Below, one piece after another: positions 38,055-47,474 of a DNA stretch of 64,000 bases. The DNA is from Pseudomonas guineae. GTDB taxonomy: Bacteria > Pseudomonadota > Gammaproteobacteria > Pseudomonadales > Pseudomonadaceae. The position numbers and the translations under genes were made by a program. The stretch covers positions 124,001 through 188,000 of the forward strand of contig NZ_FOQL01000005.1 in assembly GCF_900113745.1 (NCBI RefSeq). Reading direction: 5' to 3'. The notes beneath the pieces were generated by a model that was not told the origin of the DNA, did no database searches, and saw only the letters and a list, made by a program, of their open reading frames with translations. The stretch's first letter is position 1; the number at the start of each line of letters is the position of its first letter.

Positions 38055-38456
38055 ATGACTGACTGGCTCGACGAAATTAACTGGAACAGCGACGGCTTGG
38101 TGCCGGCAATCGCCCAGGACCATAAAACTGGCCGTGTGCTGATGATGGCCTGGATGAACCGCGAAGCCCTGGCGCTGACCGCTGCCGAACAACGTGCCAT
38201 CTACTGGTCACGCTCGCGCGGCAAGCTCTGGCGCAAAGGTGAAGAGTCCGGTCATGTGCAGAAGCTGCACGAGCTACGTCTGGACTGCGATGCCGACGTG
38301 ATCATCATGAAGGTCGAGCAAATAGGTGGCATTGCCTGCCATACCGGTCGTGAGAGCTGCTTCTACCGGGTATTCGACAACGGCAGTTGGAAAACCGTCG
38401 AGGCGGTGATCAAAGACCCGCACGACATCTATAACGCAGGACATTCGCATGACTGA
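38055..38456 (+). CDS. hisI: Phosphoribosyl-AMP cyclohydrolase
   Basis: A 133-residue single-domain HisI. Metal-binding cysteines appear in [10 protein letters not shown] and [14 protein letters not shown], and the [16 protein letters not shown] signature is complete. It opens the purine ring in step 3 of histidine synthesis. It overlaps hisE by 8 nt; unlike in enterobacteria the two activities are separate proteins. Confidence 0.96.
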   Translation: MTDWLDEINWNSDGLVPAIAQDHKTGRVLMMAWMNREALALTAAEQRAIYWSRSRGKLWRKGEESGHVQKLHELRLDCDADVIIMKVEQIGGIACHTGRESCFYRVFDNGSWKTVEAVIKDPHDIYNAGHSHD

Positions 38457-38781
38457 CACCCTTAGCCGCCTGGCCGACGTACTGGAGTCGCGCAAAGGCG
38501 CCGCAGCCGACAGTTCCTATGTCGCCAGCCTTTACCACAAAGGCCTGAACAAAATTCTGGAAAAGGTCGGCGAAGAGTCGGTAGAAACCATTCTCGCCGC
38601 CAAAGACGCCGCAGTCAGCGGCGACTGCAGCGATGTGATCTATGAAACCGCCGATCTGTGGTTCCACAGCATGGTCATGCTTGCCGCCCTAGGCCAGCAC
38701 CCACAAGCGGTACTGGACGAGCTGGATCGCCGCTTTGGCCTGTCCGGACATGCGGAAAAAGCTGCTCGCCCAAACAACTGA
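38449..38781 (+). CDS. hisE: Phosphoribosyl-ATP diphosphatase
   Basis: A 110-residue MazG-fold protein with [20 protein letters not shown] and the acidic metal-binding [11 protein letters not shown]. It catalyses step 2 of histidine synthesis. The ATG lies within the end of hisI, implying coupled translation. tatA follows after 27 nt. Confidence 0.95.
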   Translation: MTDTLSRLADVLESRKGAAADSSYVASLYHKGLNKILEKVGEESVETILAAKDAAVSGDCSDVIYETADLWFHSMVMLAALGQHPQAVLDELDRRFGLSGHAEKAARPNN

Positions 38782-38808
38782 TCATTCACTTACTACGGAG
38801 TACGCGTT

Positions 38809-39039
38809 ATGGGATTCGGTGGCATTAGCATCTGGCAACTGGTGATCGTTCTCCTGATCGTGGTCATGCTGTTCGGCACCAAGCGCCTCAAGGGCCTGGG
38901 CTCCGATCTTGGTGATGCGATCAAGGGCTTCAAAAAATCCATGGGCAACGAAGACGACAAGCCTTCAGTAGAAGAACCTAAAGGCCAGACCATTGACGCC
39001 CAGGCGCGCAAGGTCGAAGAGCCGGCGAAAAAAGACTAA
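38809..39039 (+). CDS. tatA: Sec-independent protein translocase TatA
   Basis: A 76-residue protein with a short N-terminal membrane helix ([18 protein letters not shown]), the [14 protein letters not shown] amphipathic hinge and an acidic tail. It forms the pore of the twin-arginine translocon. tatB follows after 3 nt. Confidence 0.96.
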   Translation: MGFGGISIWQLVIVLLIVVMLFGTKRLKGLGSDLGDAIKGFKKSMGNEDDKPSVEEPKGQTIDAQARKVEEPAKKD

Positions 39040-39042
39040 GCC

Positions 39043-39366
39043 ATGTTCGATATTGGCTTTACCGAGCTGCTGCTGGTCGGCATCGTCGCCCTGCTGGTAT
39101 TGGGCCCTGATCGCCTGCCCGGTGCGGTGCGCACAGCAGGCTTATGGATTGGCCGGATCAAGCGTAGCTTCAGTGCAATCAAGGCTGAAGTGGAGCGCGA
39201 GATTGGCGCGGACGAAATTCGCCGTCAGCTGCATAACGAGCAGATTCTCGACCTTGAACGTGAAATGAATGCGGCCAAGCAGAAGCTCAATGCACCGCTT
39301 AGTAGCCTAGGCGAAACACCTCCCGCAACCGACACCCGCAGCCAGGATAAAAACCAGCAGCCATGA
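39043..39366 (+). CDS. tatB: Sec-independent protein translocase TatB
   Basis: A 107-residue Tat[21 protein letters not shown] helix, [15 protein letters not shown] hinge and a helical tail ([20 protein letters not shown]). It recognises twin-arginine substrates with TatC. It overlaps tatC by 4 bases. Confidence 0.95.
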   Translation: MFDIGFTELLLVGIVALLVLGPDRLPGAVRTAGLWIGRIKRSFSAIKAEVEREIGADEIRRQLHNEQILDLEREMNAAKQKLNAPLSSLGETPPATDTRSQDKNQQP

Positions 39367-40166
39367 GCCGACTAACGGACAGCGACCAGGAAATGCCCCT
39401 AGTCTCCCACCTGACTGAGCTGCGTACCCGCCTGCTGCGTATTGTCGGAGCAGTACTCCTGCTGTTTGCCGGACTATTCTATTTTTCTCAGGACATCTAC
39501 GCGCTGGTCGCTGCACCGCTGCGCGCTTACCTGCCGGAAGGCGCAACGATGATCGCCACCGGCGTGGCCTCGCCCTTCCTCACGCCGTTTAAACTGACGA
39601 TGATGGTCGCTCTATTCCTGGCCATCCCGATCATCCTGCACCAGATCTGGGGCTTTATCGCACCAGGGCTGTACAAGCACGAGAAGCGCATTGCCGTACC
39701 GCTGCTGATTTCCAGCATCTTGCTGTTCTACGGCGGCATGGCCTTCGCCTACTTCGTGGTATTCCCGATCATGTTCGGCTTCTTTGCCAGCGTGACCCCG
39801 GAAGGCGTGGCGATGATGACCGACATCGGTCAGTACCTAGACTTCGTGCTCACCCTGTTCTTTGCCTTCGGTGTTGCGTTCGAGATCCCGATTGCCACCT
39901 TCCTGCTGATCTGGGTCGGCGTGGTCGATGTCGCCACCCTGCGCAAAAGCCGTCCGTACGTGGTGGTGGGCTGTTTTGTGGTCGGCATGGTACTAACCCC
40001 GCCCGATGTGTTTTCGCAGACCCTGCTAGCGCTGCCCATGTGGATGCTGTTTGAGGCCGGCTTGCTCTGCGGCAGTCTGGTCAAGCGTCGCGCTGAACAG
40101 GATGAGACAGACGAAACCGAAAGCGAAGACGCGCCCAACGATCAACCGCCTGCCGCACAACCGTGA
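39363..40166 (+). CDS. tatC: Sec-independent protein translocase TatC
   Basis: A 267-residue, six-helix protein with the conserved [16 protein letters not shown]-terminus and the LTPPD motif in [12 protein letters not shown]. An acidic C-terminal tail ([14 protein letters not shown]) extends beyond the helices. It is the core receptor of the Tat system. rsmE starts at a GTG overlapping its stop. Confidence 0.96.
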   Translation: MSRLTDSDQEMPLVSHLTELRTRLLRIVGAVLLLFAGLFYFSQDIYALVAAPLRAYLPEGATMIATGVASPFLTPFKLTMMVALFLAIPIILHQIWGFIAPGLYKHEKRIAVPLLISSILLFYGGMAFAYFVVFPIMFGFFASVTPEGVAMMTDIGQYLDFVLTLFFAFGVAFEIPIATFLLIWVGVVDVATLRKSRPYVVVGCFVVGMVLTPPDVFSQTLLALPMWMLFEAGLLCGSLVKRRAEQDETDETESEDAPNDQPPAAQP

Positions 40167-40870
40167 ACCTGCTGCTGCTCGAAGACGGCGACTTTATCGC
40201 CGCTGATCGTGTGTTGTTGAGCGGCCGCCGCCTTAAACACCTGATAGACGTGCACCGCGCCGAAGTCGGCGACAGCCTGCGGGTTGGCCGCCTGAACGGC
40301 CTGATGGGCAGCGGCCAACTACTGCGCCTGGATGCCGAGCACGCCGAGCTGTCGGTGCAGCTCGACCAGCCGCCACCGAGCAAACTGCCACTCACTCTGC
40401 TGCTGGCCCTGCCGCGGCCGAAGATGCTGCGCCGCGTGCTGCAAACGGTCAGTAGCATGGGCGTACCCAGGGTGATTTTTCTCAATAGCTACCGCGTGGA
40501 AAAAAGCTTCTGGCAAACTCCGTTTCTGGAGCCGGCGGCGATTCGCGAACAGTTGATTCTCGGCCTCGAACAAGCCCGTGATACCGTGTTGCCGGAAGTG
40601 ATCATCGAGAAGCGCTTCAAACCCTTTGTCGAAGATCACCTGCCCAGCATCGCGACCGGCACCCTCGGCCTAACCGGCCACCCCGGTGATTACACGCTTT
40701 GCCCGCGGGCTGTCGAGCAGCCCGTCACCCTGGCTATTGGCCCCGAAGGCGGCTGGATACCCTACGAAGTGGAAAAGCTGCAACACGCTGGCCTGCAACC
40801 TGTGCAGCTGGGCGAACGCATTCTGCGCGTAGAAACGGCGGTCACGGCGCTCTTGTCGCGGTTGTTCTAG
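40163..40870 (+). CDS. rsmE: 16S rRNA (uracil-1498-N3)-methyltransferase
   Basis: A 235-residue SPOUT methyltransferase. An N-terminal PUA-like part precedes the trefoil-knot signature [17 protein letters not shown] and [16 protein letters not shown]. It methylates U1498 of 16S rRNA. GTG start overlaps tatC by 4 bases. Confidence 0.93.
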   Translation: MNLLLLEDGDFIAADRVLLSGRRLKHLIDVHRAEVGDSLRVGRLNGLMGSGQLLRLDAEHAELSVQLDQPPPSKLPLTLLLALPRPKMLRRVLQTVSSMGVPRVIFLNSYRVEKSFWQTPFLEPAAIREQLILGLEQARDTVLPEVIIEKRFKPFVEDHLPSIATGTLGLTGHPGDYTLCPRAVEQPVTLAIGPEGGWIPYEVEKLQHAGLQPVQLGERILRVETAVTALLSRLF

Positions 40871-40935
40871 TACCTCGATTGCAGTCGCTGGCTGGGTTCA
40901 CCTGCAGCTGCAGCTGCGCCCCGGCTCCTGAAGGC

Positions 40936-41373
40936 TCAACTTTCCAGCAGAAAAGTCACCGGCCCGTCATTGACCAGATGCACCTGCATATCGGCACCGA
41001 ACTGACCGGTGGCAACCAGCGGGTGCTTGGCCTGAGCTTGTGTCACTAACAGATCAAACAACTCAGCCCCCAGTACCGGCGGTGCGGCACTGGAAAAGCC
41101 TGGGCGCAGACCGCTTTTAGTGTCGGCAGCCAGGGTGAACTGCGAAACCAGCAACAGCCCACCTCCGATGTCGCTGAGCGACAGGTTCATCTTGCCAGCG
41201 GCATCGCTGAACACTCGGTAGTTGAGCAGTTTGTGCAGGATTTTTTCGACGCTGCTCGGCGTGTCATGCGGCTCAACGCCGATCAATGCCAGCAGACCCT
41301 GATCAATCGCACCCACCACTTCGCCCGCCACTTCGACGCGGGCACCACGTGCCCGCTGAATCAATGCTTTCAT
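40936..41373 (-). CDS. dtd: D-aminoacyl-tRNA deacylase
   Basis: A 145-residue DTD with the two signature motifs [20 protein letters not shown] and the Gly-cisPro motif [11 protein letters not shown]. It frees tRNA from mischarged D-amino acids and glycine. It is convergent with rsmE and overlaps pip by 4 bases (ATGA). Confidence 0.95.
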   Translation of the reverse strand: MKALIQRARGARVEVAGEVVGAIDQGLLALIGVEPHDTPSSVEKILHKLLNYRVFSDAAGKMNLSLSDIGGGLLLVSQFTLAADTKSGLRPGFSSAAPPVLGAELFDLLVTQAQAKHPLVATGQFGADMQVHLVNDGPVTFLLES

Positions 41374-42341
41374 GCTTCGTCCGGCGTCAGGTCAAGCAGA
41401 CGGCTGGCCATGTCGTCCGCAGCTCGCACCAAGGCATCGGTGATACCTGGTTCGGCGGCCGAATGGCCAGCATCACGAATGATCTGCAACTCGCTGTTCG
41501 GCCACACCTGATGCAAGGCCCAAGCGTTATCCAGTGGGCAGATTACGTCATAGCGGCCATGCACGATCACCCCCGGCAGATGGGCGATCTTCGGCATGTC
41601 ACGCAGCAGCTGATCTTGTTCAAGGAAGGCGTTGTTGACGAAGTAATGGCATTCGATGCGTGCAATCGACAACGCACGATGGCTGTCGCTAAAGCGATCC
41701 ACTACCTGTGGATTGGGCCGTAGGGTGGCAGTACGCCCTTCCCAGGTCGACCAGGCTTTGGCCGCATGCATCTGGGCAATTTGGTCGGGGCCGGTCAGGC
41801 GTTTATAGAATGCCTGTACCAGGTCAGCGCGCTCACTCAGCGGAATCGGCGCGACATAGTCCTCCCAATAATCCGGGAACAAGCGGCTGGCACCCGCCTG
41901 ATAAAACCAGCTGATTTCCTGCGGGCGACAAAGAAAGATGCCACGCAGAATAAGCCCATGAACGCGTTGCGGATGCGCCTGCGCGTAGGCCAGTGCCAAG
42001 GTCGAGCCCCAAGAGCCGCCGAACAGAACCCACTTGTCGATGCCCAGCTGCTCACGGATCACTTCCATGTCAGCGATCAGCGCTTGAGTGCTGTTGTTTT
42101 CCAGGCTGGCATGCGGGGTGGAACGCCCGCAACCGCGCTGATCGAAGGTCACAATACGGTACAGGTTGGGATCGAAATAGCGGCGGCTGGCCGCATCACA
42201 ACCGGCACCAGGGCCGCCATGGATAAACACCACGGGCAGACCGCCCGGCGAACCACTTTCATCGGCATACAGCACATGCGGTGCCTGCACCGCCAGCTCA
42301 TGACGGGCGTAGGGTTTAATCTCCGGATACAAGGTCTGCAT
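41370..42341 (-). CDS. pip: Proline iminopeptidase
   Basis: A 323-residue alpha/beta hydrolase: oxyanion-side HGGPGAGCD, nucleophile [10 protein letters not shown], Asp in [11 protein letters not shown] and His in DAGHSAAEP. It removes N-terminal proline. It is transcribed with dtd from a promoter near 42350. TTTCGATCAGCGC (minus GCG-type) codons are ordinary for the genome. Confidence 0.93.
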   Translation of the reverse strand: MQTLYPEIKPYARHELAVQAPHVLYADESGSPGGLPVVFIHGGPGAGCDAASRRYFDPNLYRIVTFDQRGCGRSTPHASLENNSTQALIADMEVIREQLGIDKWVLFGGSWGSTLALAYAQAHPQRVHGLILRGIFLCRPQEISWFYQAGASRLFPDYWEDYVAPIPLSERADLVQAFYKRLTGPDQIAQMHAAKAWSTWEGRTATLRPNPQVVDRFSDSHRALSIARIECHYFVNNAFLEQDQLLRDMPKIAHLPGVIVHGRYDVICPLDNAWALHQVWPNSELQIIRDAGHSAAEPGITDALVRAADDMASRLLDLTPDEA

Positions 42342-42448
42342 GGCATGCTCCTGAATTAATGCGTAGCGTTGGCCCTTGCGCGAGGTACCAGTGGGCGCAG
42401 GCGCCTGAGGCTCTGCCAGGCATCATAACCATGAAACAGGAATTGAAC

Positions 42449-42883
42449 ATGCCGATACGGATATTCGCCCTCGCTCTCCTAATGCTTTGCACTCTGCTCG
42501 CCGGCTGCGACAGCAAGGATGACCCACAAGCAGCCCTAGAAGCCGCTTTACAACAACTGCAGGACAATCTGCAAACGAAGAAAAACAGCGCGGTACTCGA
42601 GCAACTGCATCCACAGTTCTCGGCCCAATGAGAACTCGACCGCGACTGGGCGCAGCGCACCATGTTGCTGCTGTTTATGCGCCATAAGAACATCAAGGTG
42701 CTGGCCCTGAGCAAGCACAGCTACCTCGACGCGACCTACCGCGATAAAGGCCACACAGAAGCCCAGATTGGCCTGACCGGCGCCGAAAGCCTGATCCCCG
42801 ATAGCGCGCACCACTTCAGCGTGAAGCTGGAGTGGTGGTTGGAAGGCGATGAGTGGAAGGTGGCACGCTTGAACTGGGAATAG
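42449..42883 (+). pseudogene. Small lipoprotein gene interrupted by an in-frame TGA
   Basis: A lipoprotein signal (MPIRIFALALLMLCTLLAGC) is followed by DSKDDPQAALEAALQQLQDN. The frame meets TGA at 42629-42631 (after PQFSAQ) and then continues open in the same frame as ELDRDWAQRTMLLLFMRHKN to WWLEGDEWKVARLNWE. The two halves clearly form one protein of about 144 codons, so the TGA looks like a nonsense mutation. AGGA lies 8 nt before the ATG at 42449; an ATG at 42431 is an alternative. No selenocysteine context is seen. Function unknown; a related intact gene is expected in other pseudomonads. Confidence 0.72.
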
Positions 42884-43020
42884 CGGCTCAGCGCCGGCTT
42901 TAAGCGGCTGAAGAGCTAATCAGCCTGCTGAAGAGCATAGGGTCGCGATACGCCTCACCAAGCGCACCAACACTCTGCCCTACCTCGCTAGCGATCAACC
43001 AGTGCAAGACCAACCACCTA

Positions 43021-43037
43021 AAAGCCTGGCAGGCTTT
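43021..43037 (-). terminator. Terminator between the interrupted lipoprotein gene and the lipocalin gene
   Basis: A 7-bp stem (AAAGCCT / AGGCTTT) with a 3-nt loop, 4 nt beyond the lipocalin stop on the minus strand. The U-rich end of the stem supports termination of the lipocalin transcript; on the other strand it may serve the lipoprotein gene. Confidence 0.5.
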
Positions 43038-43041
43038 ATAT

Positions 43042-43608
43042 TTAGCGTTGCAGAGCCATCTCTGCGTCCGTGCGCCGCCAGATCAGCTCACGGGTGTCAT
43101 AACCACGACTGCGCGCTTCTTCGAGCAGGGTCGCCCGGCTTTGCGCGCTGAGTGTCTGATCACGCGTTAACAACCAGAGGTACTGGCGATTGGGGTGGCC
43201 GACTAGGGCTGTGTGGTAGTCATCATCTAGGTAGAGCACCCAGTACTCGCCCTTGGTCAGGCCAGGTAGCAAGGTACTGACCCAGTTGTCGAAGCGCACC
43301 CAGAGCTTGCTGGTTTCGCCCGGCACCTGAGCCACGGCCTGGCCCTGCACTTGTTGCACGTCGCCATCAAAGGTACGGCAGCGGTTGGTCACGCCAAGCG
43401 TGCCACCCTCTTGTACGTTATAAATGGCCTCGGACTGTGCGCAGTTACGCTGAAAGAACATCGGCAAGCGCGCCTGTTCATACCACGTACCTTGATAACG
43501 CTGCAGATCAACCTGCTCCACGGTTTTCGGCGGCACTGTTCCCGTACCGGAGTTCGCACACCCCACCAAGGCTATCGCTGCGGCAAACACCGCTAGCAGG
43601 CGCATCAC
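43042..43608 (-). CDS. blc: Outer-membrane lipocalin (Blc family)
   Basis: A 188-residue lipoprotein: signal MMRLLAVFAAAIALVGC, lipocalin motif YQGTWYEQARLP, and the conserved VGHPNRQYLWLLTR near the C-terminus. Bacterial lipocalins bind fatty acids or lysophospholipids at the outer membrane. It overlaps the next upstream lipoprotein gene by 4 bases. Confidence 0.9.
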   Translation of the reverse strand: MMRLLAVFAAAIALVGCANSGTGTVPPKTVEQVDLQRYQGTWYEQARLPMFFQRNCAQSEAIYNVQEGGTLGVTNRCRTFDGDVQQVQGQAVAQVPGETSKLWVRFDNWVSTLLPGLTKGEYWVLYLDDDYHTALVGHPNRQYLWLLTRDQTLSAQSRATLLEEARSRGYDTRELIWRRTDAEMALQR

Positions 43609-43859
43609 TGCAGGCCCTTGCCGGAAAACAGCAAGACCTGCTCACCCGCGTACTGCACGCTGATAAAGCGCTGCTCATCACCCCAGGTGCAGCTGGAGAT
43701 ACCGAGAGCACCGGAACACTCGGCTGGCTTACCCAGCAAGTTTTCGACCTCAACCTTGCTCATACCCGGCTTGAGCTGGGCGTAATTATCCTGATTGACC
43801 TTGTTACAGGCGGCCAAAAGCAGGCAGCCGGCGAGTAGTGCGACGACACGCAGAGACAT
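43605..43859 (-). CDS. Small SmpA/OmlA-like lipoprotein
   Basis: An 84-residue lipoprotein with lipobox LLLAAC followed by a single BamE/SmpA-type fold (LKPGMSKVEVENLLGKP). The pair of Cys in AECSGALGISSCTW could form a disulfide. It shares an operon with the lipocalin gene and probably resides in the outer membrane. Not BamE itself, which is encoded elsewhere in pseudomonads. Confidence 0.8.
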   Translation of the reverse strand: MSLRVVALLAGCLLLAACNKVNQDNYAQLKPGMSKVEVENLLGKPAECSGALGISSCTWGDEQRFISVQYAGEQVLLFSGKGLQ

Positions 43860-43926
43860 GAGGAACTCCTAAGGAAATGACCAAGACCAGCTTGGCATAG
43901 CAATACCGAGCTTGCCTATTTGGACG

Positions 43927-44524
43927 CTAGAAGCGCGAGCCAGGTTCCAGCAGAAATGCAGATTCTTCAGCACTGGAGGGCCGACCGAGAATCTGATTGC
44001 GATGGGGGAAACGGGCAAAGCGGGCAATCACCTGCTGATGCCGCTCGGCATAGTCCAGATAACCGGCAAATAACGCACGTTCTGCCGGCGCAGCCTGTTC
44101 ATGTAGGGCATGAAACAGCTGCACGGCTTGATCTTGCAGCGCCAGATCTTCTGCATGCTCCAGCACCAGGTAGACGAACACGCGCTGGATCCCAGGCCAA
44201 GGCCAGGCCATGTAATGCGAGAGGACATGCCAGCGCGTCACCGGCAAAGGCGCGCGGGGTGTCGCGATAAATCATGCGTGGCAGCTGGTCGAGCAGCAGC
44301 AGGTTTGCCAGCCAGCCTTGTGGTTCCGCCGGCCAACCTTGCAGCTGCCCAGCCAACGCCTGCTCGACCAGGCCGCCAAACAGCTCGCGGGCCTGATCAT
44401 CCTGGTGGTCCTGCTTACCAAACCAGAGCGTGCGCCGGCTGGCGGCTACTTCGCCAGCCGTTACGCCGGGACCGCAGCCGGCCGCACCGAACCACCAGTC
44501 GAGTAACGGCTGCCAGGGCTGCAT
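43927..44524 (-). pseudogene. Frameshifted DUF924 family gene
   Basis: The 5' part (from 44524) gives MQPWQPLLDWWFGAAGCGPG, LLLDQLPRMIYRDTPRAFAG and DALACPLALHGLALAWD. The rest of the family (GIQRVFVYLVLEHAEDLALQ to the end) lies in another frame down to 43927. The break is near 44187-44197. The sequence at the join, CCTGGGAT, can be read in both frames as the last residues before and first residues after the gap, which suggests a deletion between two short direct repeats. Alternatively it is a sequence error. DUF924 proteins are of unknown function. Confidence 0.75.
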
Positions 44525-44527
44525 CGC

Positions 44528-45535
44528 TTATTCGCGGTGGTAAGCGCTGATGCGCAGCACTTCTTCTTTGGACCCGAGGAAGACCGCTACACGCTGGTGC
44601 AAGGAGGTCGGCTGGATATCGAGAATACGCTGGGTGCCATTGGTGGCCACGCCGCCGGCCTGCTCGATGATCATCGCCATCGGATTGGCTTCATACATCA
44701 GGCGCAGCTTGCCCGGCATTGCAGGGTCGCGGCTGTCACGCGGGTACATAAACACGCCGCCACGAGTGAGGATGCGATGCACATCGGCAACCATCGCGGC
44801 GACCCAACGCATGTTGTAGTTCTTACCCAACGGCCCAGTCTCGCCCGCCAGCAGTTCGCTGACGTAACGCTGCACCGGCGCTTCCCAGTGGCGCTGGTTG
44901 GACATGTTAATGGCGAATTCCTTGGTCGCTTCCGGCACCTTGATGTCGTCATGGGTCAGTACAAAGCTGCCCAGTTCGCGGTCCAGGGTGAAGCCCTTGA
45001 CGCCGTCACCGAGGGTCAGCATCAGCATGGTCTGCGGGCCGTAGATCGCGTAGCCGGCACATACCTGCTCGGTACCTGGTTGGAGGAAGGCTTCCTCGCC
45101 CAGGTCACCCTCAGCACCGTTGCGATCCGGGCAGCGCAGCACCGAGAAGATGGTACCTACCGATACGTTAACGTCGATGTTGCTGGAGCCGTCCAGCGGA
45201 TCGAATACCAGCAGGTAAGCACCTTTCGGGTACTTGCCAGGGATCTGGTAAGCGTTGTCCATCTCCTCGGAGGCCATACCAGCCAGATGACCGCCCCACT
45301 CGTTGGCTTCGAGCAGAATTTCGTTGGAAATTACATCGAGCTTTTTCTGCACCTCGCCCTGCACGTTTTCAGTGCCCATGCTGCCCAACACGCCGCCCAG
45401 TGCACCCTTGGATACCTGATGGCTGATTTCCTTACAGGCGCGGGCCACTACTTCGATAAGAAACCGCAAATCCGCCGGAGTATTGTTGCTGCGGGTTTGT
45501 TCAATCAGGTAGCGGCTTAGGGTAACGCGGGACAT
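44528..45535 (-). CDS. fbp: Fructose-1,6-bisphosphatase class 1
   Basis: A 335-residue enzyme with the metal/phosphate site [20 protein letters not shown] and the active-site [15 protein letters not shown]. It dephosphorylates fructose-1,6-bisphosphate for gluconeogenesis, essential when cells grow on organic acids or betaine. A 330-codon open frame on the opposite strand is its shadow. Confidence 0.97.
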   Translation of the reverse strand: MSRVTLSRYLIEQTRSNNTPADLRFLIEVVARACKEISHQVSKGALGGVLGSMGTENVQGEVQKKLDVISNEILLEANEWGGHLAGMASEEMDNAYQIPGKYPKGAYLLVFDPLDGSSNIDVNVSVGTIFSVLRCPDRNGAEGDLGEEAFLQPGTEQVCAGYAIYGPQTMLMLTLGDGVKGFTLDRELGSFVLTHDDIKVPEATKEFAINMSNQRHWEAPVQRYVSELLAGETGPLGKNYNMRWVAAMVADVHRILTRGGVFMYPRDSRDPAMPGKLRLMYEANPMAMIIEQAGGVATNGTQRILDIQPTSLHQRVAVFLGSKEEVLRISAYHRE

Positions 45536-45638
45536 GGAGGGCTCCGGAGGGTATGAAATCGCGCGCAGTTTACCTCTTTAGCGGGCAAAGTGCCTTAGCG
45601 CTGGATGGAAGGCGCTCCGCCGCACAGCGCCCAGCCAC

Positions 45639-47282
45639 TCAGATCAGGCTGCACACCCGATTACGCCCTTCATGCTTGGCCTGGTAGAGCGCAGCATCAG
45701 CCACCTGCAGCAACTCATCCAGCACCAGACCTTGCTCGGGCCATAGCGCGAGGCCAGCGGAGAGAGTCACATAGCGCGCGCCACCACGGGTCGGCAGCGG
45801 ATGCGCCGCTAATTCCCGGCAGATGGTTTCCAGCCGCGCGCGAGCCTCGGAAGCATCGGCACGCGGCAGGATCAGCAGAAACTCTTCACCACCGATGCGG
45901 AATACCGCATCCGAGCTGCGCAGATTTTCCAGCAGGTGCTGCGCGACGCCCTTGAGTACATCGTCGCCTTCGAGATGGCCGTGCTCATCATTTAGCCGTT
46001 TGAAATGGTCCAGATCGATCAACGCCAAAGAAATCGGCGAGCGCTCACGCTGCGCCACCGCTAGCTCGCGGGCAAAGAATTCATTTAGGTAACGGCGGTT
46101 GTACAAACCCGTTAGCGGATCACAGAGTGCCTGCTCTTGCAGTTGCTCATGCAGATGGCTGATGGTGCGCAAACGCTCCTCGCTCAGGGCCAGAGCCTCG
46201 GCCAGTTTCAATTCGCTGAGATGACGCTGAGTGACATCACGCAAATAGAGCATTTGCCCCAGCGTTAACGTGCCCCGCTGAGTAACCCGCTCGATGGCGC
46301 GGATGCGTACTTCGAAATAACGTGCCGAGCTGGCCAGGGTCAGCAACCGATCATGCTCACCCTGCACCGGCTGGCTCAAAAGCTGTTGCAAATCCGCGCC
46401 GAGGATCGGCCAATCCACCAACTGTCGCCCCTGCCAGCCGCTGCGCAGACCAACCAGTTTCAACGCTGCCGGGTTGGCCTCAATCACGCGCAATTGCGCA
46501 TCCACCACCAGCACCGGATCGAGTAACGCATCCAGCAGTAGATGGCGGGCCACTGGCAGCAGGTCAAACAGGCGCACACCAACAATCAGCCAGGTAAACG
46601 CCACTAAGGTGAAGGCAAAACTAAAGGGCGTCGGATCGAAGCCGAACAGCATCCAGCCGAACACCACATAGCTGATATTGGCGATCCAGGGCACCGCTGT
46701 GACAACGACGAACGCCAGATAGTGACGGCGATGCACCCCATAGCTGACGATGGCCGCGCGTAGCACTACGCCCATGCAGAAGGTCATAAACAGGTAAACA
46801 TATACGGCAGCTGCATAGAACAGCGGCCCGTGCTGATAACGGATCGGCGCGCCTGGTTGATCATTCAACGGTGCCGTGCCGGCGCCGTAGAATAAGCCAT
46901 GCCAGGGGTTGCTCAGGGCCACCAACCATACCAGCAGCGGCACCACGGCCAAGCCCAGGGTGCTGCGCAGCGGCAGCGGCTGGCGCACGCTGTTGACGTA
47001 TTGCCAGAGAAATACCGCCCAAAAGGTCGGCGTCATCAGAATTCCTGGCCAAGCCATGCTCGCCCAGAACGCTTTGCACTGTGGGCCTTGCACCGCCATT
47101 TCCAGACTCGCAGCAACCATCCACCAGAAGCTGGCAAGATGCAGCACGATAAAGCTCTCGCGCCCCGGAAAATAACGCTGCCGCGTAACCCAGCGCGCCA
47201 GTAACAGAACGCCGATACACACCGCAGCAGTCAGCAGCACCGGCGCACTCAGCGCCCAGCCGGAATTCCCGCAGGCATTCAT
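45639..47282 (-). CDS. Membrane-bound diguanylate cyclase with 7TM sensor and PAS
   Basis: A 547-residue protein. Seven N-terminal membrane helices (about 12-240) of the 7TM histidine-kinase-sensor type are followed by a PAS domain (about 250-355) and a GGDEF domain (about 380-547). The active site is GGEEF (464-468), and an RSSD product-inhibition site lies five residues upstream. It should make cyclic di-GMP in response to an unknown membrane signal. The ATG at 47282 starts just before the first helix; neither it nor an extended start at 47441 has a clear ribosome binding site. Confidence 0.85.
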   Translation of the reverse strand: MNACGNSGWALSAPVLLTAAVCIGVLLLARWVTRQRYFPGRESFIVLHLASFWWMVAASLEMAVQGPQCKAFWASMAWPGILMTPTFWAVFLWQYVNSVRQPLPLRSTLGLAVVPLLVWLVALSNPWHGLFYGAGTAPLNDQPGAPIRYQHGPLFYAAAVYVYLFMTFCMGVVLRAAIVSYGVHRRHYLAFVVVTAVPWIANISYVVFGWMLFGFDPTPFSFAFTLVAFTWLIVGVRLFDLLPVARHLLLDALLDPVLVVDAQLRVIEANPAALKLVGLRSGWQGRQLVDWPILGADLQQLLSQPVQGEHDRLLTLASSARYFEVRIRAIERVTQRGTLTLGQMLYLRDVTQRHLSELKLAEALALSEERLRTISHLHEQLQEQALCDPLTGLYNRRYLNEFFARELAVAQRERSPISLALIDLDHFKRLNDEHGHLEGDDVLKGVAQHLLENLRSSDAVFRIGGEEFLLILPRADASEARARLETICRELAAHPLPTRGGARYVTLSAGLALWPEQGLVLDELLQVADAALYQAKHEGRNRVCSLI

Positions 47283-47474
47283 CGCGTGGGTACTACCGGG
47301 GGGAACAGCTGCACGTGCTTGCCAGTCGAGCCAGGCAAACACGCGGGGGAGACCCAAAGGCGGGCCGCAGTTGAAATACGCAAGGGCCTTCCTGACCTCA
47401 AACGCCGAATAATTGAAGAGCCAACCATACTGCAAAACCATTAGGTAGCTGGGCTTTATTTCTGCTCAAGGCCT

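Noticed and set aside
42629..42631. TGA read as selenocysteine
   Set aside because: No SECIS-like hairpin seen after it and no selenoprotein family match; a nonsense mutation is simpler.
44537..45520. Open frame of 327 codons on the plus strand
   Set aside because: It lies entirely opposite fbp, has no ribosome binding site or domain, and is a shadow of GC-rich codon use.
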